64,000 nt of DNA from Verrucomicrobium spinosum DSM 4136 = JCM 18804. Its GTDB lineage: Bacteria > Verrucomicrobiota > Verrucomicrobiia > Verrucomicrobiales > Verrucomicrobiaceae. Of the stretch, positions 26,153 through 35,093 are shown in pieces. Both the position numbers and the translations under genes were made by a program. Below the pieces are notes generated by a model. It had not been told where the DNA came from and ran no database searches. It saw only the letters and a list, made by a program, of their open reading frames with translations. The stretch's first letter is position 1. Every line of letters starts with the position of its first letter. The stretch is taken from the NCBI RefSeq assembly GCF_000172155.1, contig NZ_ABIZ01000001.1:1426001-1490000 (forward strand), written 5' to 3'.

Positions 26153-28144
26153 TCAGGCGCTGGCCTTGTCTGTTGCCTCCTCAGAAGGGGCACTGGGGGC
26201 TTCCTGAGTCTCTTCTTGAGGGGTGGAAACTTCGGCGGGTACCTCTTCGATGTTCTCCGCGGAGGCCACTTCGGCCGCTGCTTCCACCACGGGATCGGAG
26301 GTGCCTTCCAAGGCACCCACATCCACGTGAGGCGCAGGTTCAGCCTCCACTGCATCGGACACCTCTTCAGGAACTTCAGCAGGTGCTTCGACTTCTGCGG
26401 CTGACTCGGTCACCTCTTCTTCAACAGGCGCGGATTCCTCAACTGGGGCTTCGGTGGAAGCCGCAGCTTGGGCGGGTTGAGCTTTGACGGGCTTGGGCTT
26501 GGCAGGCGGGGGTTCCGTCACACCGGGGAAGACCACGCCGTCAGCGTACTCGATCACGTAACCTTCGCTGTTGAGCCAGTGAAGGTCTTTTAGCAACTGC
26601 ACATGTTCAGGAGAGGGCTGGTGAGCAGGCTCTTCAACTGGGGCAGCGGCTGCGACGGCAGCAGGAGCCTCAGCCGTGGCTTCGGTCGTGTCGGTCACCA
26701 CTTCAACAGTGCCTTCTTCAGCGGGGGCGGCCTCGCTGGCGGATTCGACGGCCTGAGTTTCCTCCCCTGCAGGAGCTTCTGCCGCAGTCTCCAATACAGG
26801 AGCGGTGGCTTCGGCTGGGGCCACGAGATCAAGCAGCTCTTTGGTGGAGACGCCGGGCTTGGTCTTGATCAGTTCCACCAGTTTGGCGATGCGATCGGAA
26901 AGCACTACGCTGGAATCCAGGGAGCGGGGGCGCACGCGGCTCACCCAGAGCTTGCCGCCGCGGCGTTTGAAGAGCTTCAGGCCATGGTGCTCAAAGCCGC
27001 TGCAAAGCTGCTGGGCCGTTGCCAGGAGATGCTTCCGGGCTTCGTCCACTGCGCGGCGCAGGTGATTGTAGAGTGCGGGGGCCAGCAGGCGCTTGGGAAT
27101 GTTGCCGGACACTGTCGCTTCGCTCACTTCGCCCACCAGGGTGTCAGCATGCGCTTTGCGGAAGTGCGTCTCCATGTCGGCGCGGGACTTGAACCGCAGC
27201 GGCTCCGCTCCCTCTGCGACCTCGCCCTTCTGCCACACCCACTGGGTGCCGTGCTTCTGTGATTCCTTCCACTTCGCGACCGCCTCGGGCGTGTTGTCGG
27301 TACGAACCCGGCGCTTGTACTCCTCGAAGGGGAGATGATTGAACCGCTCGCGATGCAGGCGGTGGAGATTCGTCTGGTAGCTGTGGTGGCTGGGCGGGCC
27401 CAGAGGCTCACCACTCATGCCGCAAACCGCCACGCTGGCGAAGTTGCCCTTGGGCTCCTCCAGCTCAATCTGCTCTGAGACGTAGAATTCCTTGAGCGCT
27501 TCACTGTGGAGGAAGTGAGCCAGCGCATCTTCGCGGCTCAGCCAGAGCGAGCCATCCTGAGGGACGGTGTACAGTTTGCCGGGGGCGTCTGCTGCGAGGC
27601 TGAACTTCACATGGAAACGTTCGCCATTGGCGAGGACGAGGCGGGCTGCGTCGAAGACGCTGTAGGCCTTGCCAGCGGTGCGGATCATGGCGGCCATGGC
27701 TTCCGTGGCGCGTGCTTCTGGCTCCACTCCCACGGTCAGGCCGGGCACAGGACGCGGGGCTTGGTCAAAGCTGGGACGTCCACCACGGTCATCTTGACCA
27801 TGCTGCCTGCCCCCGCGATCACGATCTCCGCGGAAGCCGCCACCACGACGGTCATCCCGACGATCGCCACCTGGGCCACTGCGTGGCTTGTCAAATGAGC
27901 GTCTGTCTCCGCCACTGGCACCAGGACCACCAGGGCCGCGGCGATCGCCGAAGCCGCCGCGGCTCATGCCGCCACGACCTCCGTCGCGTCCACGGTCTTT
28001 GAAGTCACGACGTTGGCGGGTGTCTTCCTCGGGGAAGTCGGCGCCGGTAGAGGGCTTGGATTTGCCGAAGTCCGCCACCCAGCTGGGCGCGAGGCGAAGA
28101 CTGGAAAGATCGAGCGGCGGCGTTGTCTCTTGTGAATCAGACAT
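26153..28144 (-). CDS. Conserved hypothetical protein: RG-rich head, conserved core, winged-helix-like segments, acidic Pro/Ala tail
   Basis: 663 residues from the ATG at 28144 (MSDSQETTPPLDLSSL); the longer frame to 28306 runs back into the terminator of the transaldolase gene. Residues about 35-140 are RGG-rich and disordered, as in RNA-binding proteins. Residues about 145-360 form a conserved-looking globular core (VFDAARLVLANGERFHVKF, RLHRERFNHLPFEEYKRRV). RIAKLVELIKTKPGVSTKEL and LLKDLHWLNSEGYVIEYADG look like two halves of winged-helix domains. The rest is acidic Glu/Ala/Pro low complexity, ending in ATDKASA. I recognise no named family; a nucleic-acid-binding role is a guess from composition. 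Confidence 0.7.
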   Translation of the reverse strand: MSDSQETTPPLDLSSLRLAPSWVADFGKSKPSTGADFPEEDTRQRRDFKDRGRDGGRGGMSRGGFGDRRGPGGPGASGGDRRSFDKPRSGPGGDRRDDRRGGGFRGDRDRGGRQHGQDDRGGRPSFDQAPRPVPGLTVGVEPEARATEAMAAMIRTAGKAYSVFDAARLVLANGERFHVKFSLAADAPGKLYTVPQDGSLWLSREDALAHFLHSEALKEFYVSEQIELEEPKGNFASVAVCGMSGEPLGPPSHHSYQTNLHRLHRERFNHLPFEEYKRRVRTDNTPEAVAKWKESQKHGTQWVWQKGEVAEGAEPLRFKSRADMETHFRKAHADTLVGEVSEATVSGNIPKRLLAPALYNHLRRAVDEARKHLLATAQQLCSGFEHHGLKLFKRRGGKLWVSRVRPRSLDSSVVLSDRIAKLVELIKTKPGVSTKELLDLVAPAEATAPVLETAAEAPAGEETQAVESASEAAPAEEGTVEVVTDTTEATAEAPAAVAAAAPVEEPAHQPSPEHVQLLKDLHWLNSEGYVIEYADGVVFPGVTEPPPAKPKPVKAQPAQAAASTEAPVEESAPVEEEVTESAAEVEAPAEVPEEVSDAVEAEPAPHVDVGALEGTSDPVVEAAAEVASAENIEEVPAEVSTPQEETQEAPSAPSEEATDKASA

Positions 28145-28263
28145 TGGGAGCGGAGGCGTGAAGGACGTCCATTGTGACTGTTTAAGTGACGATGGCAATG
28201 GGATTGTGCACGGCTTGTCCTTCATCGCATGCCGCGCCTGTTGTGATCTTCCCCACAGTGATG

Positions 28264-28301
28264 AAAAAACAAGGCCGCGTCCGGGTGAGGACGCGGCCTT
28301 G
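28264..28301 (-). terminator. Rho-independent terminator of the transaldolase gene
   Basis: Perfect 13-bp stem: CAAGGCCGCGTCC (28270-28282), loop GGGTGA, GGACGCGGCCTTG (28289-28301). Read on the minus strand it is followed by TTTTTT (28269-28264) and begins 36 bp after the tal stop. Confidence 0.9.
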
Positions 28302-28336
28302 CTCATACCAAATCAAGGGAGGGGCATGAGTGGGCC

Positions 28337-29290
28337 TTACAGGGCAGCCTGCACCAGCTTCTCAAGCTTCACGATGTCCTCAGCGAACTTGCGGATGCCC
28401 TCGGAGGTCTTCTCCGTGGCCATTGCATCTTCGTTGAAGAGCCAGCGGAAGCTCTTTTCATCGAGGTTCAGGCGCTCAATGGAAAGGGACTTGGCGTGCT
28501 CGGTGTTCAGCTTCGGTGAGATGGGCTCGCTGGCGGCCTGCAGTTCACCCAGCAGCGAGGGACTGATGGTGAGAAGGTCGCAGCCGCACAGTTCGGTGAT
28601 TTCACCCTTGTTGCGGAAGCTGGCCCCCATCACTTCGGTCTTGTAGTCGAAGTGCTTGTAGTAGTTGTAGATCTGGGTCACGGACACCACGCCCGGATCT
28701 TCCGTTGGGCCGTAGTCCTTGCCGGTGCTCTTTTTGTGCCAGTCGAGGATGCGGCCTACGAAGGGGGAGATCAGCTTGATTCCGCCTTCAGCGCAGGCAA
28801 CGGCCTGGGCGAGGCTGAAAAGGAGCGTCAGGTTGCAGTTGATGCCTTCCTTCTGAAGCACTTCGGCGGCCTTGATGCCCTCCCAGGTGGAGGCGATTTT
28901 GATCAGGATGCGCTCACGAGAGGCACCGGACTTCTCATAAAGGTCAATGATGTGGCGGGCCTTGTCGATCGTGCCCTGGGTGTCGAAGGAAAGGCGGGCG
29001 TCCACTTCAGTGGAGACGCGACCCGGCACGATCTTCAGAATTTCCTGGCCGAAGTTCACGAGGATGCTGTCAATGACGGACTCCACGAGGGCACCGCCGC
29101 TCAGGGTCGATCCTTTGTGATCGGTGACCGCCTTGTCCACCAGAGGCTTGTACTCGGCCTTCTGGGAGGCTGCGAGGATCAAGGAAGGATTCGTGGTGGC
29201 ATCCTGGGGCTGATAGGCGCGCATCGCCTCAAAGTCGCCCGTGTCGGCCACGACCACGGTGTGTTTCTTCAGTTGGTCAAGTTGGTTCAT
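28337..29290 (-). CDS. tal: Transaldolase
   Basis: 317 residues, the length of classical TalA/TalB. Catalyses transfer of dihydroxyacetone between sedoheptulose-7-phosphate and glyceraldehyde-3-phosphate in the non-oxidative pentose phosphate pathway. Seen motifs: ATTNPSLIL near residue 32, the Schiff-base Lys in [11 protein letters not shown] (about 132), [12 protein letters not shown] and [13 protein letters not shown]. Monocistronic: divergent from nuoB across 202 bp and followed by a strong hairpin terminator. The start [19 protein letters not shown] matches the family N terminus. Cytoplasmic. Confidence 0.95.
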   Translation of the reverse strand: MNQLDQLKKHTVVVADTGDFEAMRAYQPQDATTNPSLILAASQKAEYKPLVDKAVTDHKGSTLSGGALVESVIDSILVNFGQEILKIVPGRVSTEVDARLSFDTQGTIDKARHIIDLYEKSGASRERILIKIASTWEGIKAAEVLQKEGINCNLTLLFSLAQAVACAEGGIKLISPFVGRILDWHKKSTGKDYGPTEDPGVVSVTQIYNYYKHFDYKTEVMGASFRNKGEITELCGCDLLTISPSLLGELQAASEPISPKLNTEHAKSLSIERLNLDEKSFRWLFNEDAMATEKTSEGIRKFAEDIVKLEKLVQAAL

Positions 29291-29492
29291 GATGATTTAG
29301 AGGGGTGGTAGAATAAGGGGAATGCCGGGGGATGCAAGGGGGGAGTCTGGGGCAAAGAATTCATGATTGGGATGAATGACAACGGGGAGTGGATGCCGGA
29401 AAGGCGAGGCGCGTGCTTGTGAAAATTTTCACAAAGCGGTTGCCCGGTTGAACCGGGCGTTTAGGTTGGCCATTGTTCCACCCGGCCTTGCC

Positions 29493-30026
29493 ATGACTGA
29501 AGCCACCAGCACCACTCCCTTTGCCTACGACTCCAAGATCGAGAGCAATGTGGTCATCACCCGGCTTGATGCCGCGATCAACTGGATGCGGAAGAACTCC
29601 CTCTGGCCCATGCCCATGGGTCTCGCCTGCTGCGCTATTGAGCTCATGGCGACCGCTTCCTCCCGGTATGACATCTCCCGCTTCGGGGCGGAGGTGTTCC
29701 GCTTCTCCCCTCGCCAGAGCGATGTGATGGTGGTCGCTGGGACCGTTACTTACAAGATGGCCCTCGCCGTGAAGCGCATCTGGGACCAGATGCCGGAGCC
29801 CAAGTGGTGCATCGCCATGGGTGCCTGCGCCAGCAGCGGCGGCATGTATCGCAGCTATGCGGTACTCCAGGGGATCGACCGCCTGATCCCGGTGGATGTC
29901 TATATTTCCGGTTGCCCGCCCCGGCCCGAGGCGCTTCTGGAAGGATTCTTCCGCCTCCAGCAGAAGATCGAGAAGGAGCATTCGCTTCTGGATCAGAAAA
30001 AGGAGCTCGTCGAACAGCTCTCCTAA
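29493..30026 (+). CDS. nuoB: NADH-quinone oxidoreductase subunit B
   Basis: 177 residues from the ATG at 29493; the longer frame from 29376 has a basic leader without family similarity. The four N2-cluster cysteines are in place: C46-C47 in [12 protein letters not shown]112 in MGACASSGG and C141 in SGCPPRPE. This subunit passes electrons from N2 to quinone at the membrane face of complex I. nuoC follows after 33 bp, but nuoA is not upstream (tal is divergent there) and nuoD is not downstream, so the complex I operon is split in this genome. Confidence 0.95.
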   Translation: MTEATSTTPFAYDSKIESNVVITRLDAAINWMRKNSLWPMPMGLACCAIELMATASSRYDISRFGAEVFRFSPRQSDVMVVAGTVTYKMALAVKRIWDQMPEPKWCIAMGACASSGGMYRSYAVLQGIDRLIPVDVYISGCPPRPEALLEGFFRLQQKIEKEHSLLDQKKELVEQLS

Positions 30027-30059
30027 GCCGTCTCCGCCTTTCCCCGCCGCCTTCCTGCC

Positions 30060-30635
30060 ATGGATGTGTCCCAGATCGTCAAAGCCCTTGTGGAGAAGTT
30101 TGGCTCCCAAGTCACCGGAAACACCGAGTTTCGTGGAGAAACCTCCCTCACGGTCACCTTGGAGTCGCTCAAGCCCTTCCTGCGGTACTGCCGGGATGAG
30201 ATGGGTTTCGACTATCTGATCGATGTCTCCAGCGTGGACCATTTCGAGACGGATCCCCGTTTTGAGATGGTGTATGAGCTTTACAGCCTGTCCCATCACC
30301 ATCATCTGCGGGTGAAGTCCCTGCTGACCGAGGAGCAGGAAGCTCCCACGGTGAGCGATCTGTGGGCGACCGCGGAATGGCATGAGCGCGAGGTGTTTGA
30401 CATGATGGGCATCCGTTTCGACGGCCATCCGGACCTGCGCCGCATTCTGATGTGGGAGGGGTACCCCTTCTACCCGCTCCGCAAGGAGTTCCCCCTGGCT
30501 GGCAAGCCCAGTGAAATGCCGGAGATTGCCTTCACCGGCATCGCACCGTTGGAGGGGGGGCCCTTCGTCACGGCTCCGAGCGATGCTGACACCATTGAGC
30601 GTGAGCCTCGCGCCAAGACGTTCGAAGACGCCTGA
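30060..30635 (+). CDS. nuoC: NADH-quinone oxidoreductase subunit C (30 kDa subunit)
   Basis: 191 residues. Contains the conserved 30-kDa signature around WHEREVFDMMGIRFDGHPDLRRIL and YPLRKEFPL, preceded by LIDVSSVDHFETD. Peripheral-arm subunit that sits with NuoB and NuoD on the cytoplasmic side of complex I. It is not fused to NuoD. Same transcript as nuoB; downstream come 223 bp without a recognisable gene and then an unrelated propeller gene. Confidence is high because both sequence motif and partner agree. Confidence 0.94.
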   Translation: MDVSQIVKALVEKFGSQVTGNTEFRGETSLTVTLESLKPFLRYCRDEMGFDYLIDVSSVDHFETDPRFEMVYELYSLSHHHHLRVKSLLTEEQEAPTVSDLWATAEWHEREVFDMMGIRFDGHPDLRRILMWEGYPFYPLRKEFPLAGKPSEMPEIAFTGIAPLEGGPFVTAPSDADTIEREPRAKTFEDA

Positions 30636-30858
30636 TTCGTCGAGACTATTCCGGTTAGTGGAATCAACGGCAGCAGGGGCGTGGGCCCGGCAGGAAGTGT
30701 GACAGTCTTGCCACAATTGCCCATGACTTCGTTACTGGGCGAGAACCCCTTTTCTCTGAGATAGACAAAGCGGGGCAAATGCGTTTTGCTCTCCCTGCTC
30801 GGGCAGTTGGAGAAGTTTCCAGCTATGCCTTCATGCTCATCTTCCGTTGTTAACCTGT

Positions 30859-32181
30859 ATGATGACCCGATTTATTGCCCCCGTGGTGCTTGGCGGCCTG
30901 GCCGTTTCAGCAGTCGTTTCCCAAGCTGCGCCGCCTCTGCTGCCGGCCCGCGCCACCTCGGCAGCGGCGAGTTCCGGTCCTGCGGAATGGCCCAGCTTCC
31001 GGGGCCCCAAGACAGATGGCACTGCTCCCGTGTTGCCAGTGGCGGATGCCAGCAAGGTCAAGCTCAACAAGCGCTGGAAGGTGGAGACGCCCAAAGGGTT
31101 CGGTTCCTTTGCTGTGGCAGGGGCGAAGGCCTACACCATCATCACCCGTGATGTGGAAGGCAACAACAGCGAGGTGTTGTTGGCTCTCGACGTCAAGTCC
31201 GGCAAGGAACTCTGGGCCCAGCCACTGACCATCGTCAAATATGACGGCGGCGGTGACTCCGGCACTCCCAGCAACAAGGGTGGCGATGGCCCGCGCTCCA
31301 CGCCCATCGTGAATGACGGGAAGGTGTATGTCATCGATGCCAACCTGGGCGTGTACGCTTTTGACGCCACCACTGGCAAGGAAGTCTGGAAGCGTGACGT
31401 AATGAAGGACAACTCGGGGGTTCAGATCAAGTGGCAGAACGCGGCTTCCCCTGTAATTGACGGCGAAATCCTGCTGATGTGCGGCGGTGGTCCTGGGCAG
31501 GCCTTCCTGGGCCTGAACAAGAAAACTGGCGATATTGTGTGGAAGGGCGAGGACGATCGCATGACTCACGCCACTCCGGTAATCACCAATATCCTGGGCG
31601 TGCACCAGTGCATCTTCTTCACGCAGAAAGGTCTCGTGGCAGTGGATCCCCAGAAGGGCACGGTCCTCTGGCGTGGTGACTTTCCTTTCAAAGTGAGCAC
31701 GGCCGCATCGCCGGTGGTGTATGAAGACGTGGTGTACTGCTCCGCTGGCTATGGTGTGGGTGCGGGTGCCTTCAAGATCTCCAAGTCAGGCTCCGGACTG
31801 GAGGCCGCCCCTCTTTGGCGGCGTGAGAATGAGTGCTTTAACCACTGGAGTACGCCGGTGGTGAAGGATGGCTATCTCTATGGCATGTTCAGCTTCAAGG
31901 AATATGGCAATGGTCCTGTGGCATGCGTGGATATTCGCACTGGCAAGGATGTCTGGAGCGAGGCGGGATTTGGCCCCGGGCAGGTGATTCTGAGCGGGGA
32001 CACGGTGATCGCCCTCAGCGACAAGGGAGAAGTCGTTTTTATTAAGGCCGACCCGACCAAGTACAGCGAATTGAAACGTGAATCCATTGTCGAAGGCAAA
32101 GTGTGGAGCTACCCGGTTCTCGCCTACAACCATCTTTTCGCCCGTAGCACGGTGGAAGGTGGTTGCTGGGAGATCAAGTAA
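30859..32181 (+). CDS. Exported PQQ-like beta-propeller protein
   Basis: About 440 residues from the ATG at 30859 (or 30862); the longer frame uses a TTG at 30847. Signal peptide RFIAPVVLGGLAVSAVVSQAA, a short Ala/Ser linker, then EWPSFRGPKTDGTAP, the same family of entry motif as the gene at 17. Repeating blades (LLALDVKSGKELWAQ, VYAFDATTGKEVWKRD, LVAVDPQKGTVLWRGD) indicate a propeller of about eight blades. Periplasmic role unknown; such proteins are often generic scaffolds in this phylum. The two propeller genes in the window are only distantly alike. A hairpin with a T-run follows the stop. Confidence 0.85.
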   Translation: MMTRFIAPVVLGGLAVSAVVSQAAPPLLPARATSAAASSGPAEWPSFRGPKTDGTAPVLPVADASKVKLNKRWKVETPKGFGSFAVAGAKAYTIITRDVEGNNSEVLLALDVKSGKELWAQPLTIVKYDGGGDSGTPSNKGGDGPRSTPIVNDGKVYVIDANLGVYAFDATTGKEVWKRDVMKDNSGVQIKWQNAASPVIDGEILLMCGGGPGQAFLGLNKKTGDIVWKGEDDRMTHATPVITNILGVHQCIFFTQKGLVAVDPQKGTVLWRGDFPFKVSTAASPVVYEDVVYCSAGYGVGAGAFKISKSGSGLEAAPLWRRENECFNHWSTPVVKDGYLYGMFSFKEYGNGPVACVDIRTGKDVWSEAGFGPGQVILSGDTVIALSDKGEVVFIKADPTKYSELKRESIVEGKVWSYPVLAYNHLFARSTVEGGCWEIK

Positions 32182-32193
32182 CCCACTTGCGCG

Positions 32194-32217
32194 GTTGAGT
32201 GAAGGAGTTCACTCAAC
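32194..32217 (+). other. Hairpin GTTGAGTGAA-GGAG-TTCACTCAAC
   Basis: Perfect 10-bp stem 12 bp after the propeller stop, followed by TTTGCTTTG. It is A/T-rich and has a weak T-run, so it is perhaps an accessory hairpin before the stronger terminator at 32237. Confidence 0.45.
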
Positions 32218-32236
32218 TTTGCTTTGAACTTTGGGG

Positions 32237-32268
32237 GCCCGGAAGTTGATTCCGGGCTCTTTGTTTTT
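32237..32268 (+). terminator. Rho-independent terminator of the propeller gene
   Basis: GCCCGGAA (32237-32244), loop GTTGA, TTCCGGGC (32250-32257), then TCTTTGTTTTT. It ends 35 bp before the ATG of the next gene. Confidence 0.8.
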
Positions 32269-32302
32269 GAATAGCTGCATCAATCCTGTCCTCCCTTCCC
32301 TT

Positions 32303-33175
32303 ATGAAGTTTGTCGCCTCCTTATTTACCGTTCTCGGACTCGCACTGGCGGGTGGTCTCCGTGCCCAATCTCTGGAACTGAATCCAGATGGGGCGCGTAT
32401 GGCGAGGTTCGACACCTGGTACGAACCCTCGGCTGATGTCGAAAAAGGCGGCGAAGTGGAGTTTTTCCAGATTCGGCTGGGGTCACCGCTCTATGCTCAC
32501 CGGGCGGGAGAGTACATTTGGGGCATTCGGGCCAGCTATGAGTTCACGTCGCTGGATCTCTCCAATGATATGCTGGCAGAGAGTGCCTTCCATCGTATGG
32601 ATATTGGTCCTGCTCTGGTTTATCTGCCGGAGGGCTCGCCTTGGCGAGCTTTTGCATTCGGTGGGGTGGGGCTCGCCACAGATTTCACGGAGGTGAACAG
32701 CGAGGACGTCATCTTTTCTCTGTTGGCGGCCGTGGGGTACAAGTTTTCTGATTCCTTCACCCTGCTGGCGGGGGGCTACTATTCCCAGGACTTTGGCGAT
32801 GCCCAAATCTACCCTGGCCTCGGTTTCATGTGGAAGATCTCAGAGCGCTGGACCATGTCCCTGCTGCCGCCTCGTGCCCGGCTATCCTATGCACCCAATG
32901 ATACCTGGCGCTTTGCTCTTGAAGGGTATCCCGATGGCGGCGGTTGGAGTGTTGAGGCAGCCAATGGCAAGCAGTCCAGCCTGGAGCGTAAAGCATGGCG
33001 GGCCGGTGCACGCATCGAGCGCAAGATCGCGGACGACGGCTGGGCCTATGTGGGGGGAGGCTGGGCGTTTGGCAGGGAACTGCGCCTGGAGGAAGAGGAC
33101 AGCGGTCGGCTGCTCTTTGAGTCCGACGTGGATGGCGGGGCCTACTTTGCCATCGGACTCAGCTTTGGATTCTAA
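32303..33175 (+). CDS. Putative outer-membrane beta-barrel protein (DUF6268-like)
   Basis: About 290 residues from the ATG at 32303, which opens a clear signal peptide (MKFVASLFTVLGLALAGGLRAQ); the frame from 32231 would run through the preceding terminator. Alternating hydrophobic/polar strands (YIWGIRASYEFTSLDL, LLAAVGYKFSDSFTLLAGGYY, AGARIERKIADDGWAYVGGGW) and a C-terminal phenylalanine (AYFAIGLSFGF) are the marks of a barrel inserted by the BAM complex. The pattern reminds me of DUF6268 barrels, but that is recollection, not a search. Convergent with the DD-peptidase gene (11 bp gap). Confidence 0.65.
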   Translation: MKFVASLFTVLGLALAGGLRAQSLELNPDGARMARFDTWYEPSADVEKGGEVEFFQIRLGSPLYAHRAGEYIWGIRASYEFTSLDLSNDMLAESAFHRMDIGPALVYLPEGSPWRAFAFGGVGLATDFTEVNSEDVIFSLLAAVGYKFSDSFTLLAGGYYSQDFGDAQIYPGLGFMWKISERWTMSLLPPRARLSYAPNDTWRFALEGYPDGGGWSVEAANGKQSSLERKAWRAGARIERKIADDGWAYVGGGWAFGRELRLEEEDSGRLLFESDVDGGAYFAIGLSFGF

Positions 33176-33186
33176 AATCAAAAGGG

Positions 33187-34308
33187 CTACCCCTTGAGCG
33201 ACCACTCAAGGAGGGACTGGGAGTCCTTCCAGACGGCTTGGGAGGTATCAGAAAGCACGACGACGATGCGTCGGTGGTTGTCCTTCTCTCCACTGGAGAT
33301 GAGGCAATAACCGGCGGCCTGCGCGTAGCCCGTCTTCATGCCATCGCAGAAGGCGTAGTTTCGCAAGACCCGGTTGGTATTTTCCAGGTTGATCCAGCTT
33401 CCATCGTTCTTTTTGAAGACAAAGGATTTGGTGCTGATCATTCGCCGGATGTCTGGCACGGCATCTACGGTCAGGGCCACTCGGGCCATGTCTCTTGCAG
33501 TGGAGTATTGCCCATCTGCGGGCAAGCCGTGGGGATTGAGGAAGCGGGTGTCTTTCATTCCCAGCTCGGCAGCACGGGCGTTCATCTTTTTGACGAACTC
33601 GTCCATGGTGCCCGCGTTATCCCGCGCCAGGGCTTGTGCAATATCATTGGAGCTTTTCACTAAGAGGGCAGTCAGCAACTGACGGCGCGGATACTGTTCA
33701 CCCGCCTTGATGCCGAGGCGGACGGGCGCGCACTTGGTGTCATCAGGCTCCACAGTGAGGATCTGGTCCAGGTTTCCGTCTTCCGTCAGCAGCAGAGCGG
33801 TGAGCAGCTTTTGGGTGCTGGCCACTGGGGCTTTGCGATCAGCGTTCTTTTCAAAAAGCACCTCGCCAGTGCCTGCGTCCACGACGATGACGCGTTCCGC
33901 CTGCACCTTGGGAGCGGGGCCCCGGCGTTCCTTGCGCAACGCGGCCTCTTGCTGTTGCCGGGCTTTTGAGATCTCAGCATCCAGGCTCAGCCGGAGTTGA
34001 TGAATTTCCTCACGCTGCTTCGCCAGATCTGCGGCGGTGTCGGCTAACTGGCGTTCCTTGTCTGCCAGGGCCCGATCATGGGCGAGGCTGGCTTCCTCGC
34101 GGGCCTGGAGCTGTTTTTCCCGGGATTTGAGCGCATCAACGGCAGTGTCCAGATGTCCGGCATCATTACAGGCTGGCAGGGAAAGCGCCAGCAGGAGGGC
34201 GGTGAGCCGGGCTGCCCGCCAGGCCGTCCAGGAACTGTTTTGCGCACCTGCGGCATGCGGATGGGCAGAGGAATAGGGGGGCTGGCTCGCGGAGGCTGTG
34301 CGGGGCAT
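33187..34308 (-). CDS. Lipoprotein D-alanyl-D-alanine carboxypeptidase with coiled-coil stalk
   Basis: 373 residues from the ATG at 34308. A lipobox LSLPAC ends at Cys47 after a hydrophobic stretch, so the enzyme is probably lipid-anchored. Residues about 55-130 are a heptad-rich coiled coil (SREKQLQAREEASLAHDRAL, LAKQREEIHQLRLSLDAEIS). The catalytic domain has the S-x-x-K serine S164-TQ-K167, the S-x-N motif S219-S-N221 and K325-T-G327, hence a class C penicillin-binding protein of the DacA type that trims the terminal D-Ala of peptidoglycan stems. It lacks the usual C-terminal amphipathic membrane anchor, which the lipid replaces. The aroD gene lies 20 bp upstream on the same strand. Confidence 0.88.
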   Translation of the reverse strand: MPRTASASQPPYSSAHPHAAGAQNSSWTAWRAARLTALLLALSLPACNDAGHLDTAVDALKSREKQLQAREEASLAHDRALADKERQLADTAADLAKQREEIHQLRLSLDAEISKARQQQEAALRKERRGPAPKVQAERVIVVDAGTGEVLFEKNADRKAPVASTQKLLTALLLTEDGNLDQILTVEPDDTKCAPVRLGIKAGEQYPRRQLLTALLVKSSNDIAQALARDNAGTMDEFVKKMNARAAELGMKDTRFLNPHGLPADGQYSTARDMARVALTVDAVPDIRRMISTKSFVFKKNDGSWINLENTNRVLRNYAFCDGMKTGYAQAAGYCLISSGEKDNHRRIVVVLSDTSQAVWKDSQSLLEWSLKG

Positions 34309-34328
34309 CAATGACAGAAAGGGGAATT

Positions 34329-35033
34329 TTAGAGTTCCTGCAACAGTTCTTTCAATCTCCGGGCAGGCCACTGACCGGGGGCATTCGGACTGCCCAGATA
34401 ACCGTAATTGAGCACGCTACCACATTTCGCAAGCACAAGCCGCGATGTCCGCCCCAGGGGCCCCATGCCCATGATGCTGATGGGCAGGCGCTTCTCCGTG
34501 GCTGCCAGGGTGACCAGCCGTCCCAAGTCTGCCGGACTTTGAAGCATGGTGGCGATCTTTACGGCATCGAACCGAAATTGCAGCGCTACATCGACCGCGC
34601 CACGCAACACCTCATCCATCGGCGTGGACTGGAAATCGTGGAAGGAACCAATGACGCCCACTCCCTTGGACTGTGCCTTGCGAATGAGGGGCTGGAAATC
34701 CATGGCACTGCGGAGCTCCACATCCATCAATGTCGCCACATCCAAATGAGACTCGAGGAGCGCACATCTTGCATTCGCACTCAGTTCTTGCTCCCCCCCC
34801 TCAAATGGATGTCTCGCCGTAATGAGAAGGGGCAGTGTAAGGTGGGTTGCGTGACTGTGAAGTTCTTCCAGCGGTAGCCGTATGGAATCCAAACGGAGTT
34901 CCAATACATCACACTCCTCAGAAATGAGACTGATCTGCGAAATCCCTTCCAGCGTACTGGCAGAGCTGACTGCCCCCACAACGAGTGGGCGGGAGTTGGT
35001 GAACAGGTTCTTACTGGAGGCCAGTTGCGCCAT
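34329..35033 (-). CDS. aroD: 3-dehydroquinate dehydratase, type I
   Basis: 234 residues, the usual length of the type I enzyme, which converts 3-dehydroquinate to 3-dehydroshikimate through a Schiff base. Seen residues: E45-L-R47 (substrate binding), R74 in ITARHPFEGG, catalytic H132 in IGSFHDF and Schiff-base K159 in FDAVKIAT; the C-terminal GPLGRTSRLVLAKCGS loop is also typical. Divergent from the sugar-phosphate transferase gene, with a 60-bp A/T-rich region (including TATAAAAT near 35055) that may hold both promoters. Followed by the DD-peptidase gene in the same direction. Confidence 0.92.
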   Translation of the reverse strand: MAQLASSKNLFTNSRPLVVGAVSSASTLEGISQISLISEECDVLELRLDSIRLPLEELHSHATHLTLPLLITARHPFEGGEQELSANARCALLESHLDVATLMDVELRSAMDFQPLIRKAQSKGVGVIGSFHDFQSTPMDEVLRGAVDVALQFRFDAVKIATMLQSPADLGRLVTLAATEKRLPISIMGMGPLGRTSRLVLAKCGSVLNYGYLGSPNAPGQWPARRLKELLQEL

Positions 35034-35093
35034 TATGGAAATTATTTAAATTGCTATAAAATAGAATTCGGACAAAAATGTCGTCTTAAACCT

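Noticed and set aside
33194-33213. Inverted repeat CCTTGAG/CTCAAGG as a bidirectional terminator
   Set aside because: Lies inside the coding end of the DD-peptidase and lacks a proper T-run directly after the stem.
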